This document shows, in pieces, positions 40,700-49,242 of a DNA stretch of 64,000 nt. A program made the translations under genes and the position numbers. The notes below the pieces were generated by a model. The model ran no database searches. It saw only the letters and a program-made list of their open reading frames with translations, and was not told the origin of the DNA. Source of the DNA: Kribbella flavida DSM 17836 (GTDB lineage Bacteria > Actinomycetota > Actinomycetes > Propionibacteriales > Kribbellaceae); the NCBI RefSeq assembly GCF_000024345.1, contig NC_013729.1:3720001-3784000 (forward strand), given 5' to 3'. Each line of letters opens with the position of its first letter. Position 1 is the stretch's first letter.

Positions 40700-42808
40700 T
40701 CAGTCCGCTTTCTTGCCGAACATGATCTCGTCCCAGCTCGGCACACTGGCCCGCTTGGAACCGCGCCGAGCCGGCTTCTTCTTCGGCTCCGCCGCAGCTT
40801 CGCCCTCAGGCGCACCGGCAGGCGGCGCACCGCCGGCCGAGGCCGCTGCTGCACCGCTCTCCGGCGCAGTGCCCGGTCGGGCCGGAGCGTCGGCGGGTGC
40901 ACCGGGCGCCGACTGGTCGCCGCGAGCGGCGGGCTGGTTGCCGGAGGCAGGCTCGGTACGACGCTGGTCCGCGCGCCGAGGATCGAACGGGTTCGGGATC
41001 GACGGCTGGTTCGCCGGGGCGTTCGGGTGCGGCCGGCTCTCGGGCCGACGCGATTCGCCCGACCTCGCAGCCGGCTCGCTCGACCTGGTGACCGGCTCGC
41101 TCGACCTGGCGGCGGGCTGACCCGACCGCGCAGCGGGGTCGCGGAACTCGTTGCCGGCCGGCGCAGTAGGGCGGCCGTCCGCAGGTGCAGGCCGGTTCGG
41201 CTGGCCTGCGGGTGCTCCGCCTTGCCGGCCGGCGGCCACAGCACCACCCTGGCCGCCTGCCGAGCCACCCGCTGGGGCGCTGGGCTGGTTCGCGACTGGC
41301 GCACCGAGCTGGGTACCTCCGGGGCCGCCGCCCCTGTTCGCGGCAGGCCCGTCCGCACGCACCCCGGTCGATGCGCCTGGCCGACTGCCCGTCGGAGCGC
41401 CTGCTCGGTCTCCCACGGACACACCCGGCCGGCGCCCCGCGGGCGCGTCTGCTTGCTGATCCGAGCGGGTGTCGCCCCGGCGGTCCACCATCGGCTCAGC
41501 AGGCGGGGACTCCGCCTGGCTGCCGCCGGACTGCTGATGCTCCGGCTGCCGAGGGTCGGCGGGGGAGACGCGGCGCTCGGTGAAGCGGTTCTCCGGCGCG
41601 GCGGCCTGCTCCTCCGGCGGGGCCATCGACGAGGCCTCGGCCGGCGGCTGGGCCGGTCGCTCGACCGCGCGAACGGCGGGCCGCAGCGCGGGCGGCGGCT
41701 CGATCGGTACGTCGATCAGGGTCGGCTCTTCGTCCGGGCTCGGCACCGAGTGCACCCGGCGCGGGCCCCGCTCGGCGTCCCGCCCGGTGAACGACTCCCG
41801 AGCGCCCTCGCGCCCGAACTCACGCCCACCCGCGTCCCGCCCGAACCCCTGGCCACCGTCGCGGCCGAACCCGGCACCGTCCCGGCCTGCGTCACGGGAC
41901 TCCCGCGCGGCCGGCTCCCGGCCGAAGCCCTGCCCACCGTCCCGGCCCGCATCCCGGCCGGTGTCCCGCGCAGCAACCTCCCGCGTGTGCCCGGGCCAGT
42001 CCCGCCCGGTGTCGCGCGGCGTGGGCTCCCGCCCGAAGTCACGGTCCACGTCCCGGCCGTAGTCGCGCGGCTGGTCCCCGCGACCGAACTGCCGGCCGCG
42101 GGTCAGGTTGACGGTGTCCTCGAACCCGGCCTCGTAGCTGTCCGCCCCGTGGTCCGGCGCCAGGCTCAGGTCGATGTCGGCGACCGCGGTCAGCCGCCGC
42201 TCGGACTGCTGCGGCGGCATCACCTGCGCCTGCTCGCCGACCAGCCAGCGCGCCTCGTCGTCGTCCGGTACGGCGTAGCGCCCCGGAGCGTCGTAGGCGA
42301 ACATCGCGACCTTCTCGTCGTCCTCGGCCACGAAGTACGAGACCCGGACCGCCCACCGGCCGTCCTCGCGGCGCCAGGCGTCCCACTCGGCGGCGGCGGG
42401 GTCGACGCCGCGGATCCGCAGCCGCTCGGTCACCCAGGCGCCGAGGTTGCGGGTCGGGGCGTCGCCGCCACCGCGGCGGCGGACGGACGCACGCTGGGCG
42501 AGGTTGGCGACGTGGTCGCGCTCGGCGAGCACCGGGCCGGCGAACGCCATCACGCGTTCCATCGGCATCTGGGCGACGGCAGCGACCGCCTCGGGACTTT
42601 CGCCGGCGCGGATACGAGCCTGGATGTCTCGTGGGCGCAGCGCGCTCTCCATTTGAATCTCCAGCTGGCCGAGTCGGGCACGGTCGCCGCGCAGGGCCGC
42701 ACGCAACCGGTCGTCGACCGGGACGGCGAACTCCTCACCCGTGCCGTCCACAGCCAGGATCAGCTGCTTGCCGTCCTGGCTCAGACCGACGAGCCTCGCC
42801 TCGCGCAT
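40700..42808 (-). CDS. sepH: septation protein SepH
   Basis: A 702-residue cell-division protein. Residues 1-165 are the conserved DUF3071 domain (MREARLVGLSQDGKQLILAV to WAVRVSYFVAEDDEK), with a helix-turn-helix-like segment SPEAVAAVAQMPMERVMAFA. The C-terminus ends in the SepH signature ASVPSWDEIMFG. SepH binds FtsZ and promotes filament assembly at septa in Streptomyces and mycobacteria. The middle is a very long low-complexity linker, first Gly/Arg/Asp (repeated GRD units, about 230-345), then Pro/Ala/Gly/Ser (350-660). The linker makes this protein about twice the length of streptomycete SepH, as far as I recall. A KKKPARRGSKR basic patch precedes the C-terminal motif. Confidence 0.92.
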   Translation of the reverse strand: MREARLVGLSQDGKQLILAVDGTGEEFAVPVDDRLRAALRGDRARLGQLEIQMESALRPRDIQARIRAGESPEAVAAVAQMPMERVMAFAGPVLAERDHVANLAQRASVRRRGGGDAPTRNLGAWVTERLRIRGVDPAAAEWDAWRREDGRWAVRVSYFVAEDDEKVAMFAYDAPGRYAVPDDDEARWLVGEQAQVMPPQQSERRLTAVADIDLSLAPDHGADSYEAGFEDTVNLTRGRQFGRGDQPRDYGRDVDRDFGREPTPRDTGRDWPGHTREVAARDTGRDAGRDGGQGFGREPAARESRDAGRDGAGFGRDGGQGFGRDAGGREFGREGARESFTGRDAERGPRRVHSVPSPDEEPTLIDVPIEPPPALRPAVRAVERPAQPPAEASSMAPPEEQAAAPENRFTERRVSPADPRQPEHQQSGGSQAESPPAEPMVDRRGDTRSDQQADAPAGRRPGVSVGDRAGAPTGSRPGASTGVRADGPAANRGGGPGGTQLGAPVANQPSAPAGGSAGGQGGAVAAGRQGGAPAGQPNRPAPADGRPTAPAGNEFRDPAARSGQPAARSSEPVTRSSEPAARSGESRRPESRPHPNAPANQPSIPNPFDPRRADQRRTEPASGNQPAARGDQSAPGAPADAPARPGTAPESGAAAASAGGAPPAGAPEGEAAAEPKKKPARRGSKRASVPSWDEIMFGKKAD

Positions 42809-42947
42809 TGCCTTTGTTCTCCTGTGCGGTTCTCGACAGTCTCTCCCGGGACGTGCTGCCTGACCAAGACCGGCGCGCCGTGCCGGGCGGTCATTGTGGA
42901 GGTTACGTCACGAAATCACATCTTGCCTGCTCAGCGGGGTCCTTCTG

Positions 42948-42974
42948 GTCACACCAGTCACACTAGTCACAACC
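42948..42974. repeat. Three tandem 9-bp repeats upstream of sepH
   Basis: GTCACACCA, GTCACACTA and GTCACAACC follow one another without gap, all starting GTCACA. A related GTCACGAAATCACA lies at about 42907-42920. They sit 140 bp before the sepH ATG and just after the pepN terminator. They could be a regulator array or slippage product. Confidence 0.6.
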
Positions 42975-42982
42975 CGGAGTAA

Positions 42983-43018
42983 CCGCCGCTGCGACATCCC
43001 AGCCGGCCGTCGCGGCGG
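42983..43018 (-). terminator. Hairpin after pepN
   Basis: CCGCCGCTGCGAC (42983-42995) pairs with GTCGCGGCGG (43009-43018) with one bulge. It lies 40 bases beyond the aminopeptidase stop. Confidence 0.6.
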
Positions 43019-43057
43019 CTCCTGACGGGGGCTTCTCCGCCAGGAGCTCGACCCCGA

Positions 43058-45514
43058 TCAGGCCGGGTACGCCGCCCGGACGGCGAGCGCCCGGGACAGG
43101 TCGTCGGCCTCGTCGCCGACCGAACGCCGGATGCCGGCCGCGACCGACTCGTCCGCGACCAGCACGGCCGCCAGTTGGGCGACCCGCTCGTCGATCGCGT
43201 ACGACGGGAACGCGAGCAGCGCCGACCGGGCCACCACCCAGCCCGACCGCAGCTTCTCGGTGCCGGCGATCTCGGCGAAGAACCGCTCGACGTACGGCGC
43301 GGTCAGCTCGGCCTGCGCCGGGTGCCAGAAGCCTTCGCACACCGCGTACAGCTCGTAGTTGGCCAGGTCGCCGTCGGTCATGATCTGCGCCCAGGCCCGT
43401 TCCTTCGCCTCGGCGGTCGGCAGCGCGGCCCGGCAGCGGGTCGCGTGCACGACGCCTTCCGACGACGTGTCGCGGGCCAGCTCGGCGTCGATGCCGGCGT
43501 CGTCGATCGCCCCGAGCCGGGCGAGCTGCAGGGTGATCAGCCAGCGCAGCTCCGCGTCGACCGTGACACCGCCCGGCACGGCGACCCCGTCGAGCCAGCC
43601 GCGCAGCAGGTCGACGTCATCGGTGGTGCGGATCGCGGCGCGCAGCACCATCAGCTGCACGCTGCTGCCGGCCTCGACCGTGCCGAGCCGCTCGGTCAGT
43701 ACGGCGGCCAGCCGGCCGCGGTACGGCTCGTACGGCAGGTAGATGCCGAGCAGGCGGGTCTGCGCCCAGCCGACCAGGGAGTTGACGGCGATGTCGCTGG
43801 TCTCGGTCGGCAGCGCCGCGAGCACGATCTCGAAGCCCAGCTTCGGGTCCAGCTCGGCGTCGGCGCTGGCGTCGCGCACGCTGTTCAGCACGACCGCCCG
43901 GGTGACGCCGTCCTCGATCTTCGGCAGCACCTCGGGCAACCGGGCCAGGCTGTCGGCGTCGAGCCGGACCTTGGCCCAGGTGTCGTCGGCGGCGTCCGGC
44001 ACGATGACCGCGACCGACGGGTCCAGCTCGATCTCGACCTGGTCGGAGTCCAGCAGCACCGGCAGCAGCTCGCCCTGCCCGGACGCGTCGTACGCGCCGA
44101 TCGTGAACTTGTGCGGCCGGTTCGCCGGGTGGTCGGCCGGCGCGGTCCGGACCAGCCGTACGCCGGTGGCGGTGCGCTCGGCGGTGATCGTGTCCAGCCC
44201 GGGCGTGCGCAGCCAGGCCTGCGCCCAGTCCTCCAGTCCGACAGCGCCGGCCGCCGTCCACTTGGCGACCAGCTCCGGGAAGGTCGCGTTGCCGAACTCG
44301 TTGTCCTTGATGTGCGCGCGCACCCCGGCCAGGAACACCTCGTCGCCGAGGTAGGCGTTCAGCTGCTTGAGCACGGCTGCGCCTTTGGCGTAGGAGATTC
44401 CGTCGAAGTCGTCGAGCGAGGCGAGCGCGTCCTTCACCGGGTCGGCGGCGACCGGGTGCGTCGACGAGCGCTGGTCGGCCTGCAGCCCCCACCACTTGCG
44501 GACGAAGGCGAAGTCGATCCAGTTGTCGGCGTACTTGGTGGCCGCGGTCGACACCCGGTGGGCCATGTACTCCGCGAACGACTCGTTCAGCCACAGGTCG
44601 TTCCACCACCGCATGGTGACCGTGTCGCCGAACCACTGGTGGGCCATCTCGTGCACGATCGTGCGGGCCCGGTTCGACCGCTCGGCGTCGGTGGCGGCCG
44701 AGCGGAACACCATCGAGTCGCGGAACGTCACGCAGCCCGGGTTCTCCATCGCGCCGGCGTTGAACTCCGGCACGAACGCCTGGTGGTACGCGCCGAACGG
44801 GTAGCGGTACCCGAACAGCCGGTGGAACTCGTCGAAGGCCTGCTTGGTCACCTCGAAGATGTCGGCCGCCTCGCGGTCCAGCGCCTCCTTCAGCGACTGC
44901 CGCGACACCACCCCGAGCGGGATGCCGTCGTGGGAGTCGAGCAGCTGGTGGTACGGGCCGGCGACCAGCGTGACGAAGTACGTCGACAGCGGCTGGGTCT
45001 CGGCCAGCTCCCAGCGGCCGGGGGAGACCTGGGTCGCGGCGCCGTTGCCCAGCACGATCCAGTCCTCCGGCGCGGTCACGGTGAACCGGTACGGCGCCTT
45101 CAGGTCGGGCTGGTCGAAGCAGGCGAAGATCCGCGGCGCGGCGTCCAGGAACGACATCGCGTACAGGTAGGTCAGCCCGTCGGCGGCGTCGACGCTGCGG
45201 TGCAGGCCCTCGCCGTCGTTGGAGTACAGCATCGAGGCGACCACGACGAGCTCGTTCTCGGCGGTCAGGCCGGTCAGCTCGAGCCGTCCGTCGCTCAGGC
45301 CGGCGACGTCGACCGCCTCACCGTTCAGCGTGACCGACAGCAGTTCGCCGGGCTTCACGTCGAGCCAGCTGTGCTGGCTGGCCGCGGCGAACTGGATCCG
45401 GGTGGTGGATCCGAACGTCCGGTCGCCCCGGGTCAGGTCGAGATCGACGGCGTAGCTGTGAACGGTGAGCGCGGCGGCCCGGGTACGGGCGCCGTCGACG
45501 GTGAGACTCGGCAT
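43058..45514 (-). CDS. pepN: aminopeptidase N (M1 family)
   Basis: An 818-residue zinc aminopeptidase. The exopeptidase motif GAMEN is at 254-258, zinc ligands His288 and His292 with catalytic Glu289 are in HEMAHQWFGD, and the third ligand Glu311 in LNESFAEY. The C-terminal half is the ERAP1-like helical domain. This is the length of the actinobacterial PepN (Streptomyces lividans type). It trims N-terminal residues from cytosolic peptides. The ATG at 45514 directly precedes the family start (PSLTVDGARTRAA). Confidence 0.93.
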   Translation of the reverse strand: MPSLTVDGARTRAAALTVHSYAVDLDLTRGDRTFGSTTRIQFAAASQHSWLDVKPGELLSVTLNGEAVDVAGLSDGRLELTGLTAENELVVVASMLYSNDGEGLHRSVDAADGLTYLYAMSFLDAAPRIFACFDQPDLKAPYRFTVTAPEDWIVLGNGAATQVSPGRWELAETQPLSTYFVTLVAGPYHQLLDSHDGIPLGVVSRQSLKEALDREAADIFEVTKQAFDEFHRLFGYRYPFGAYHQAFVPEFNAGAMENPGCVTFRDSMVFRSAATDAERSNRARTIVHEMAHQWFGDTVTMRWWNDLWLNESFAEYMAHRVSTAATKYADNWIDFAFVRKWWGLQADQRSSTHPVAADPVKDALASLDDFDGISYAKGAAVLKQLNAYLGDEVFLAGVRAHIKDNEFGNATFPELVAKWTAAGAVGLEDWAQAWLRTPGLDTITAERTATGVRLVRTAPADHPANRPHKFTIGAYDASGQGELLPVLLDSDQVEIELDPSVAVIVPDAADDTWAKVRLDADSLARLPEVLPKIEDGVTRAVVLNSVRDASADAELDPKLGFEIVLAALPTETSDIAVNSLVGWAQTRLLGIYLPYEPYRGRLAAVLTERLGTVEAGSSVQLMVLRAAIRTTDDVDLLRGWLDGVAVPGGVTVDAELRWLITLQLARLGAIDDAGIDAELARDTSSEGVVHATRCRAALPTAEAKERAWAQIMTDGDLANYELYAVCEGFWHPAQAELTAPYVERFFAEIAGTEKLRSGWVVARSALLAFPSYAIDERVAQLAAVLVADESVAAGIRRSVGDEADDLSRALAVRAAYPA

Positions 45515-45580
45515 GACCGGCACTCTATGCCGCCCGGCCCAGCGGCATCGAGAGGGTTTGCCCGTGACAGTATTTCCGCC

Positions 45581-46525
45581 ATGACCGAGATGGAGTACCG
45601 CCAGCTGGGTGACTCCGGCCTGACCGTGAGCGTGGTCGGCCTGGGCTGCAACAACTTCGGCGGCCGGATCGGCGCCGAGCAGGCCCAGGCGGTGGTGACC
45701 GCGGCGGTGGACGCCGGGATCACGCTGTTCGACACCGCCGACGTCTACCGCGGTGACCTGGGCTCCAGCGAGCAGATTCTCGGTCAGGCGCTCGGGGCGC
45801 GCCGCGACGAGGTGGTGATCGCGACCAAGTTCGGCGGTGACATGAAGGGCGCGAACGGCCCCGACTGGGGCGTGCGCGGATCCCGGCGCTACATCCGCAA
45901 GGCGGTCGAGGCCAGCCTGCGCCGGCTCGGCACCGACTGGATCGATCTCTACCAGCTGCACGTGCCGGACCCGGTCACCCCGATCGAGGAGACGCTCGCC
46001 GCGCTCACCGAGCTCGTTGCCGAGGGCAAGGTCCGCTACCTCGGCAGCTCGCAGTTCGCGGCCTGGCAGGTGGTGGACGCCGACTGGGCCGCCCGGACCG
46101 GTGGCACCGAGCACTTCATCAGCGCGCAGAACAAGTACTCCCTGCTCGACCGCGCCGCCGAGGAGGAGCTGGTGCCGGCCTGCGAGCACCTCGGCATCGG
46201 CGTCCTGCCGTACTTCCCGCTCGAGTCCGGGCTGCTCACCGGCAAGTACAAGCGCGGCGCCGAGCCGCCCGAGGGCACCCGGCTGGCGAAGATGCCCGAC
46301 CGGCTGGCCCGCGCCGACTTCGACCGGATCGAGGCGCTGGAGACGTTCGCGGCCGAGCGCGACCTGACCCTGCTCGACGTCGCGATCGGCGGCCTGGCCG
46401 CCCAGCCCGCGGTCGCCTCGGTGATCGCCGGCGCGACCCGGCCCGAGCAGATCGCGCAGAACGTCGCCGCCGGGCGGTGGGAACCGTCGCTCGACGATCT
46501 GGCCGTTCTGGACGACCTCACCTGA
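45581..46525 (+). CDS. aldo/keto reductase
   Basis: A 314-residue (beta/alpha)8 NADPH-dependent reductase. FDTADVYRG holds catalytic Asp and Tyr, VIATKFGG the Lys, IDLYQLHVPDP the His, and VIAGATRPEQIAQN the cofactor-phosphate site. It belongs to the voltage-gated-channel-beta/YhdN-like branch acting on varied carbonyls. It is divergent from pepN with a 66-bp gap; ATG 45590 is a possible alternative start. Confidence 0.9.
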   Translation: MTEMEYRQLGDSGLTVSVVGLGCNNFGGRIGAEQAQAVVTAAVDAGITLFDTADVYRGDLGSSEQILGQALGARRDEVVIATKFGGDMKGANGPDWGVRGSRRYIRKAVEASLRRLGTDWIDLYQLHVPDPVTPIEETLAALTELVAEGKVRYLGSSQFAAWQVVDADWAARTGGTEHFISAQNKYSLLDRAAEEELVPACEHLGIGVLPYFPLESGLLTGKYKRGAEPPEGTRLAKMPDRLARADFDRIEALETFAAERDLTLLDVAIGGLAAQPAVASVIAGATRPEQIAQNVAAGRWEPSLDDLAVLDDLT

Positions 46526-46544
46526 CAGCGCACCTGGAGACCGC

Positions 46545-47312
46545 GTGACCCTGATTCTGCTGCCGCCGTCGGAGGGCAAGACCGGTCGCTCCCGCGGCCG
46601 CCCGGTCGAGCTGGCCGGGTTGTCGTTCCCCGAGCTCACCCCGACCCGGGAGACGGTGCTCGACACGTTGGCGAAGGTGTCCGCGAGCGCCGACGCGTAC
46701 GCCGTACTCGGGGTGGGTCCTTCGCTGGCCGCCGAGGTGGAGCGCAACCTCCGCTGGCGGACCGAGCCGTCGGTCCCCGCGTCCGAGCTCTACACCGGCG
46801 TGCTCTACGACGCGCTCGGCTACGCCACCTTGTCGCCGGGCTGCAAGCGGCGGGCGAACAGCAGGCTCCTGGTGGTCTCCGCCGCCTGGGGCGCACTCCG
46901 GATGGCCGACCGCGTTCCGGCGTACCGGCTGTCGATGGGTACGACGCTGCCCGGGCTCGGGCCGCTGGCTTCGGTCTGGCGCGATCCGCTGCAGGCCTCG
47001 CTCGACGCCGCGGCCGGACAGGGTGTGATCGTCGACTGCCGCTCGTCGACGTACGCCGCGGCGTGGCGGCCGGCCGGTGACCAGGCGGCCAAGTGGGTCG
47101 CGGTGTCGGTGGTCCGGGAGCGAGACGGTGTCCGCTCGGTCGTGTCGCACAATGCCAAGCACACCCGCGGCCTGGTCGCCCGCCACCTGCTGGAGTCGGG
47201 CAAGGACCCGGGCACCGCGAAGGCACTGCACAAGCTCGTCGCCGAGCGGTGGAACGCCGAGCTGGACCGGACCGGCGCCGGCTGGACGCTGACCGTCGTC
47301 GAGCACGACTGA
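46545..47312 (+). CDS. yaaA: peroxide-stress protein YaaA (DUF328)
   Basis: A 255-residue protein opening with the diagnostic LLPPSEGKT. Other family marks are LYTGVLYDALGY, LLVVSAAWGALRMADRVPAYRL and SHNAKHTRGLVARHLL. In E. coli YaaA lowers free iron and so protects from hydrogen peroxide; it has a DNA-binding fold with a helix-hairpin-helix. It starts at GTG 46545 after GGAG, 19 bases past the aldo/keto reductase, so the two are probably co-transcribed. Confidence 0.9.
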   Translation: MTLILLPPSEGKTGRSRGRPVELAGLSFPELTPTRETVLDTLAKVSASADAYAVLGVGPSLAAEVERNLRWRTEPSVPASELYTGVLYDALGYATLSPGCKRRANSRLLVVSAAWGALRMADRVPAYRLSMGTTLPGLGPLASVWRDPLQASLDAAAGQGVIVDCRSSTYAAAWRPAGDQAAKWVAVSVVRERDGVRSVVSHNAKHTRGLVARHLLESGKDPGTAKALHKLVAERWNAELDRTGAGWTLTVVEHD

Positions 47313-47417
47313 TTCACGCAGCTTTCACCGCCCGGTGGTTTCCGCGGTCCGGTGCACAGGGAAGGCTTGGGGTCAGCTCGTCAGGGGGATCCGCCCAACC
47401 CTCGGAGGACCGGACCG

Positions 47418-48038
47418 ATGCGTCGTACTCTCACCGTTGTCACCGCAGTCGTGACCACCTGGCTCGTCGGAACCGGCACCGCGCTGGCCTACCCGCCCGA
47501 CCCTCCGTCGGCCACCACGGCGCAGTCCCAGCTCGCCGCGCTCACCGTCCGGGCGGAGGGCTCGACCACCGGCTACAGCCGCGACCTGTTCCCCCACTGG
47601 ACCACCGTCTCGGGCACGTGCGACACCCGCGACCAGGTGCTCAAGCGCGACGGCACCGGCGTGACCGTCGACGCGAACTGCGAACCGACCGCCGGCCGCT
47701 GGTACAGCGTGTACGACGCGACCTACACCACCGACGACTCCGCGATCGACATCGACCACATCGTGCCGCTGGCCGAGGCGTGGAAGTCGGGCGCGAACAG
47801 CTGGACGACCGCGAAGCGGCAGCGGTTCGCCAACGACCTGACGATCGCGCAGCTGATCGCGGTGTCGGCGTCGAGCAACCGGTCGAAGGGCGACAAGGAC
47901 CCGGCGTCGTGGAAGCCGACGAACACCTCGGTGCACTGCATCTACGCCCGGGAGTGGATCTGGGTGAAGTACACCTACGCCCTGTCCCTGCAGCCGGCCG
48001 AGAAGACCGCGCTGCAGCAGATGCTCGCCGCCTGCTAG
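47418..48038 (+). CDS. secreted HNH (GmrSD-type) nuclease family protein
   Basis: A 206-residue exported protein: signal peptide 1-25 ending GTALA, then YSRDLFPHW, the HNH core DIDHIVPLAEAWKSGA and NRSKGDKDPASWKP. Four Cys in the mature chain could form disulfides. Many actinomycetes encode such exported HNH proteins, probably DNases for nutrient recycling or competition. GGAGG precedes the ATG. The stop shares CTAG with the convergent regulator gene. Confidence 0.87.
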   Translation: MRRTLTVVTAVVTTWLVGTGTALAYPPDPPSATTAQSQLAALTVRAEGSTTGYSRDLFPHWTTVSGTCDTRDQVLKRDGTGVTVDANCEPTAGRWYSVYDATYTTDDSAIDIDHIVPLAEAWKSGANSWTTAKRQRFANDLTIAQLIAVSASSNRSKGDKDPASWKPTNTSVHCIYAREWIWVKYTYALSLQPAEKTALQQMLAAC

Positions 48039-48982
48039 GAGTTCGGGTCGAGCAGGTGGCGGCGCTGGGCGTGAATGCCTGCCTGGAAACGGGTCCGGGC
48101 GCCGAGGGAGTCCATCAGCTCGGCGACCCGGCGCCCGACCGTCCGGCTGCTCAGTGCGAGCTGCCGGGCGATCGCGTCGTCCTTGAACCCGGCCGCGAGC
48201 AGCGTCATCAGCCGCGCGTCGAGCGGGTCCCGCTCGGCCGGAGCCATCGGCACCGCCTGGTCCCACAGCAGGGTGAACATCTCGATCAACGCGTCCAGCA
48301 GCGCACAAGGATGGACCACCAGCGCACTGTCGACCAGCTGATCGACCGACAGCGGCAGCAACGCGGCCGTCCGGTCGAACACCGCCAGCTTCATCGGCAC
48401 CTGAGGATGCACCCGCGAGGTCTCGCCGGCGTCGGCCGCGCTGTACGCCTCGTCGACGCCACCCAGTTCCAGCGAGTCGGGGGAGTAGATGCCCCGGACG
48501 GTGACACCTTCGCTCAGTAGTCCGCGCACTGTGGTGTCCGACTGCTCGGCCTTCGCGGCGTACGGCGGCCGGTCGAGCACGAGCAGCTGGTCCGTGGTGC
48601 CCTTCAGGAGTTGGGCGAACCGGGCCGCGATCGCCTCTTGCCCGACGATGACCTCGACCAGGTTCTCCGGCCGGTACTGCTCCTGGGCGCGGAGCTCGGA
48701 CAGCAGCTCGCGCGCCTCCGCGCGAACCCGGTCGAGCTCGGCCCGGCGTACGGCGACCAGGGCGTCGACGGCGACGTCGGGTCTGGTGGGCAGCAGATGT
48801 GGCTGGTCGTCGGAGGTTTTGGTCAGCAGGCCGAGCTCCTCCAGCCGTTCGACCGTGCCGAGCACGTCGGCGGCCGGCCGGCCGAGGCGGTGGGCGAGGT
48901 CGTCCAGGGAGCAGCCGGGCATCGCGAGCAGGGCGCGGTAGGCGGTCTCGTCGGCGGCGCTGACTCCGACGGATTCGAGCAT
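48035..48982 (-). CDS. TrmB/LuxR-type transcription regulator
   Basis: A 315-residue regulator with two DNA-binding elements. An N-terminal winged helix (CSLDDLAHRLGRPAADVLGT) resembles TrmB, and a C-terminal LuxR-like helix-turn-helix reads LLAAGFKDDAIARQLALSSR then TVGRRVAELM. The middle PLD-like sensor domain contains VEVIVGQEAIAARFAQLL. This layout is common in actinomycetes and usually orphan. The ATG at 48982 begins MLESVGVSAADE; ATG 49039 is an alternative. The amino-acid permease gene is divergent after a 260-bp gap. Confidence 0.82.
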   Translation of the reverse strand: MLESVGVSAADETAYRALLAMPGCSLDDLAHRLGRPAADVLGTVERLEELGLLTKTSDDQPHLLPTRPDVAVDALVAVRRAELDRVRAEARELLSELRAQEQYRPENLVEVIVGQEAIAARFAQLLKGTTDQLLVLDRPPYAAKAEQSDTTVRGLLSEGVTVRGIYSPDSLELGGVDEAYSAADAGETSRVHPQVPMKLAVFDRTAALLPLSVDQLVDSALVVHPCALLDALIEMFTLLWDQAVPMAPAERDPLDARLMTLLAAGFKDDAIARQLALSSRTVGRRVAELMDSLGARTRFQAGIHAQRRHLLDPNS

Positions 48983-49104
48983 GCGGTCTCCCGGCCAGTG
49001 GTGGACAAGTCCGGCATCCGACACGCTATCTCGTGGCATGGACCATCGCGGGTGCTGCTCCCGACCCCGGGCCGGTGGCAAGCGTGTCCGCGCCACGGTC
49101 GCCT

Positions 49105-49133
49105 TGACCCGGTGGGACGATGAGACGAAGATG
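49105..49133 (+). promoter_or_regulatory. Candidate promoter of the amino-acid permease
   Basis: TTGACC near 49105, about 17 bases, then GAAGAT. Two copies of CTGTCAG follow at about 49154-49174 as a direct repeat. The assignment is by consensus only. Confidence 0.35.
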
Positions 49134-49242
49134 CGTCACCAGGTCATCACGCCCTGTCAGAACGACCTGTCAGCTTCAGGCCGAGTGTCTGTCGGTGGCG
49201 TCGGGCTGTGGTCGACTGCAGCAGCAGATCCCAGGAGGCAGG

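Noticed and set aside
43175..46525. Plus-strand frame of 1116 codons ending in the aldo/keto reductase
   Set aside because: Only the part from 45581 is a reductase; the rest is antisense to pepN.
48983..49242. Short plus-strand ORF starting at ATG 49039 (MDHRGCCSRPRAGGKRV)
   Set aside because: It has no ribosome site, runs out of frame into the permease gene and is Arg-rich like random GC-rich frames; two Cys are not enough for an attenuator.
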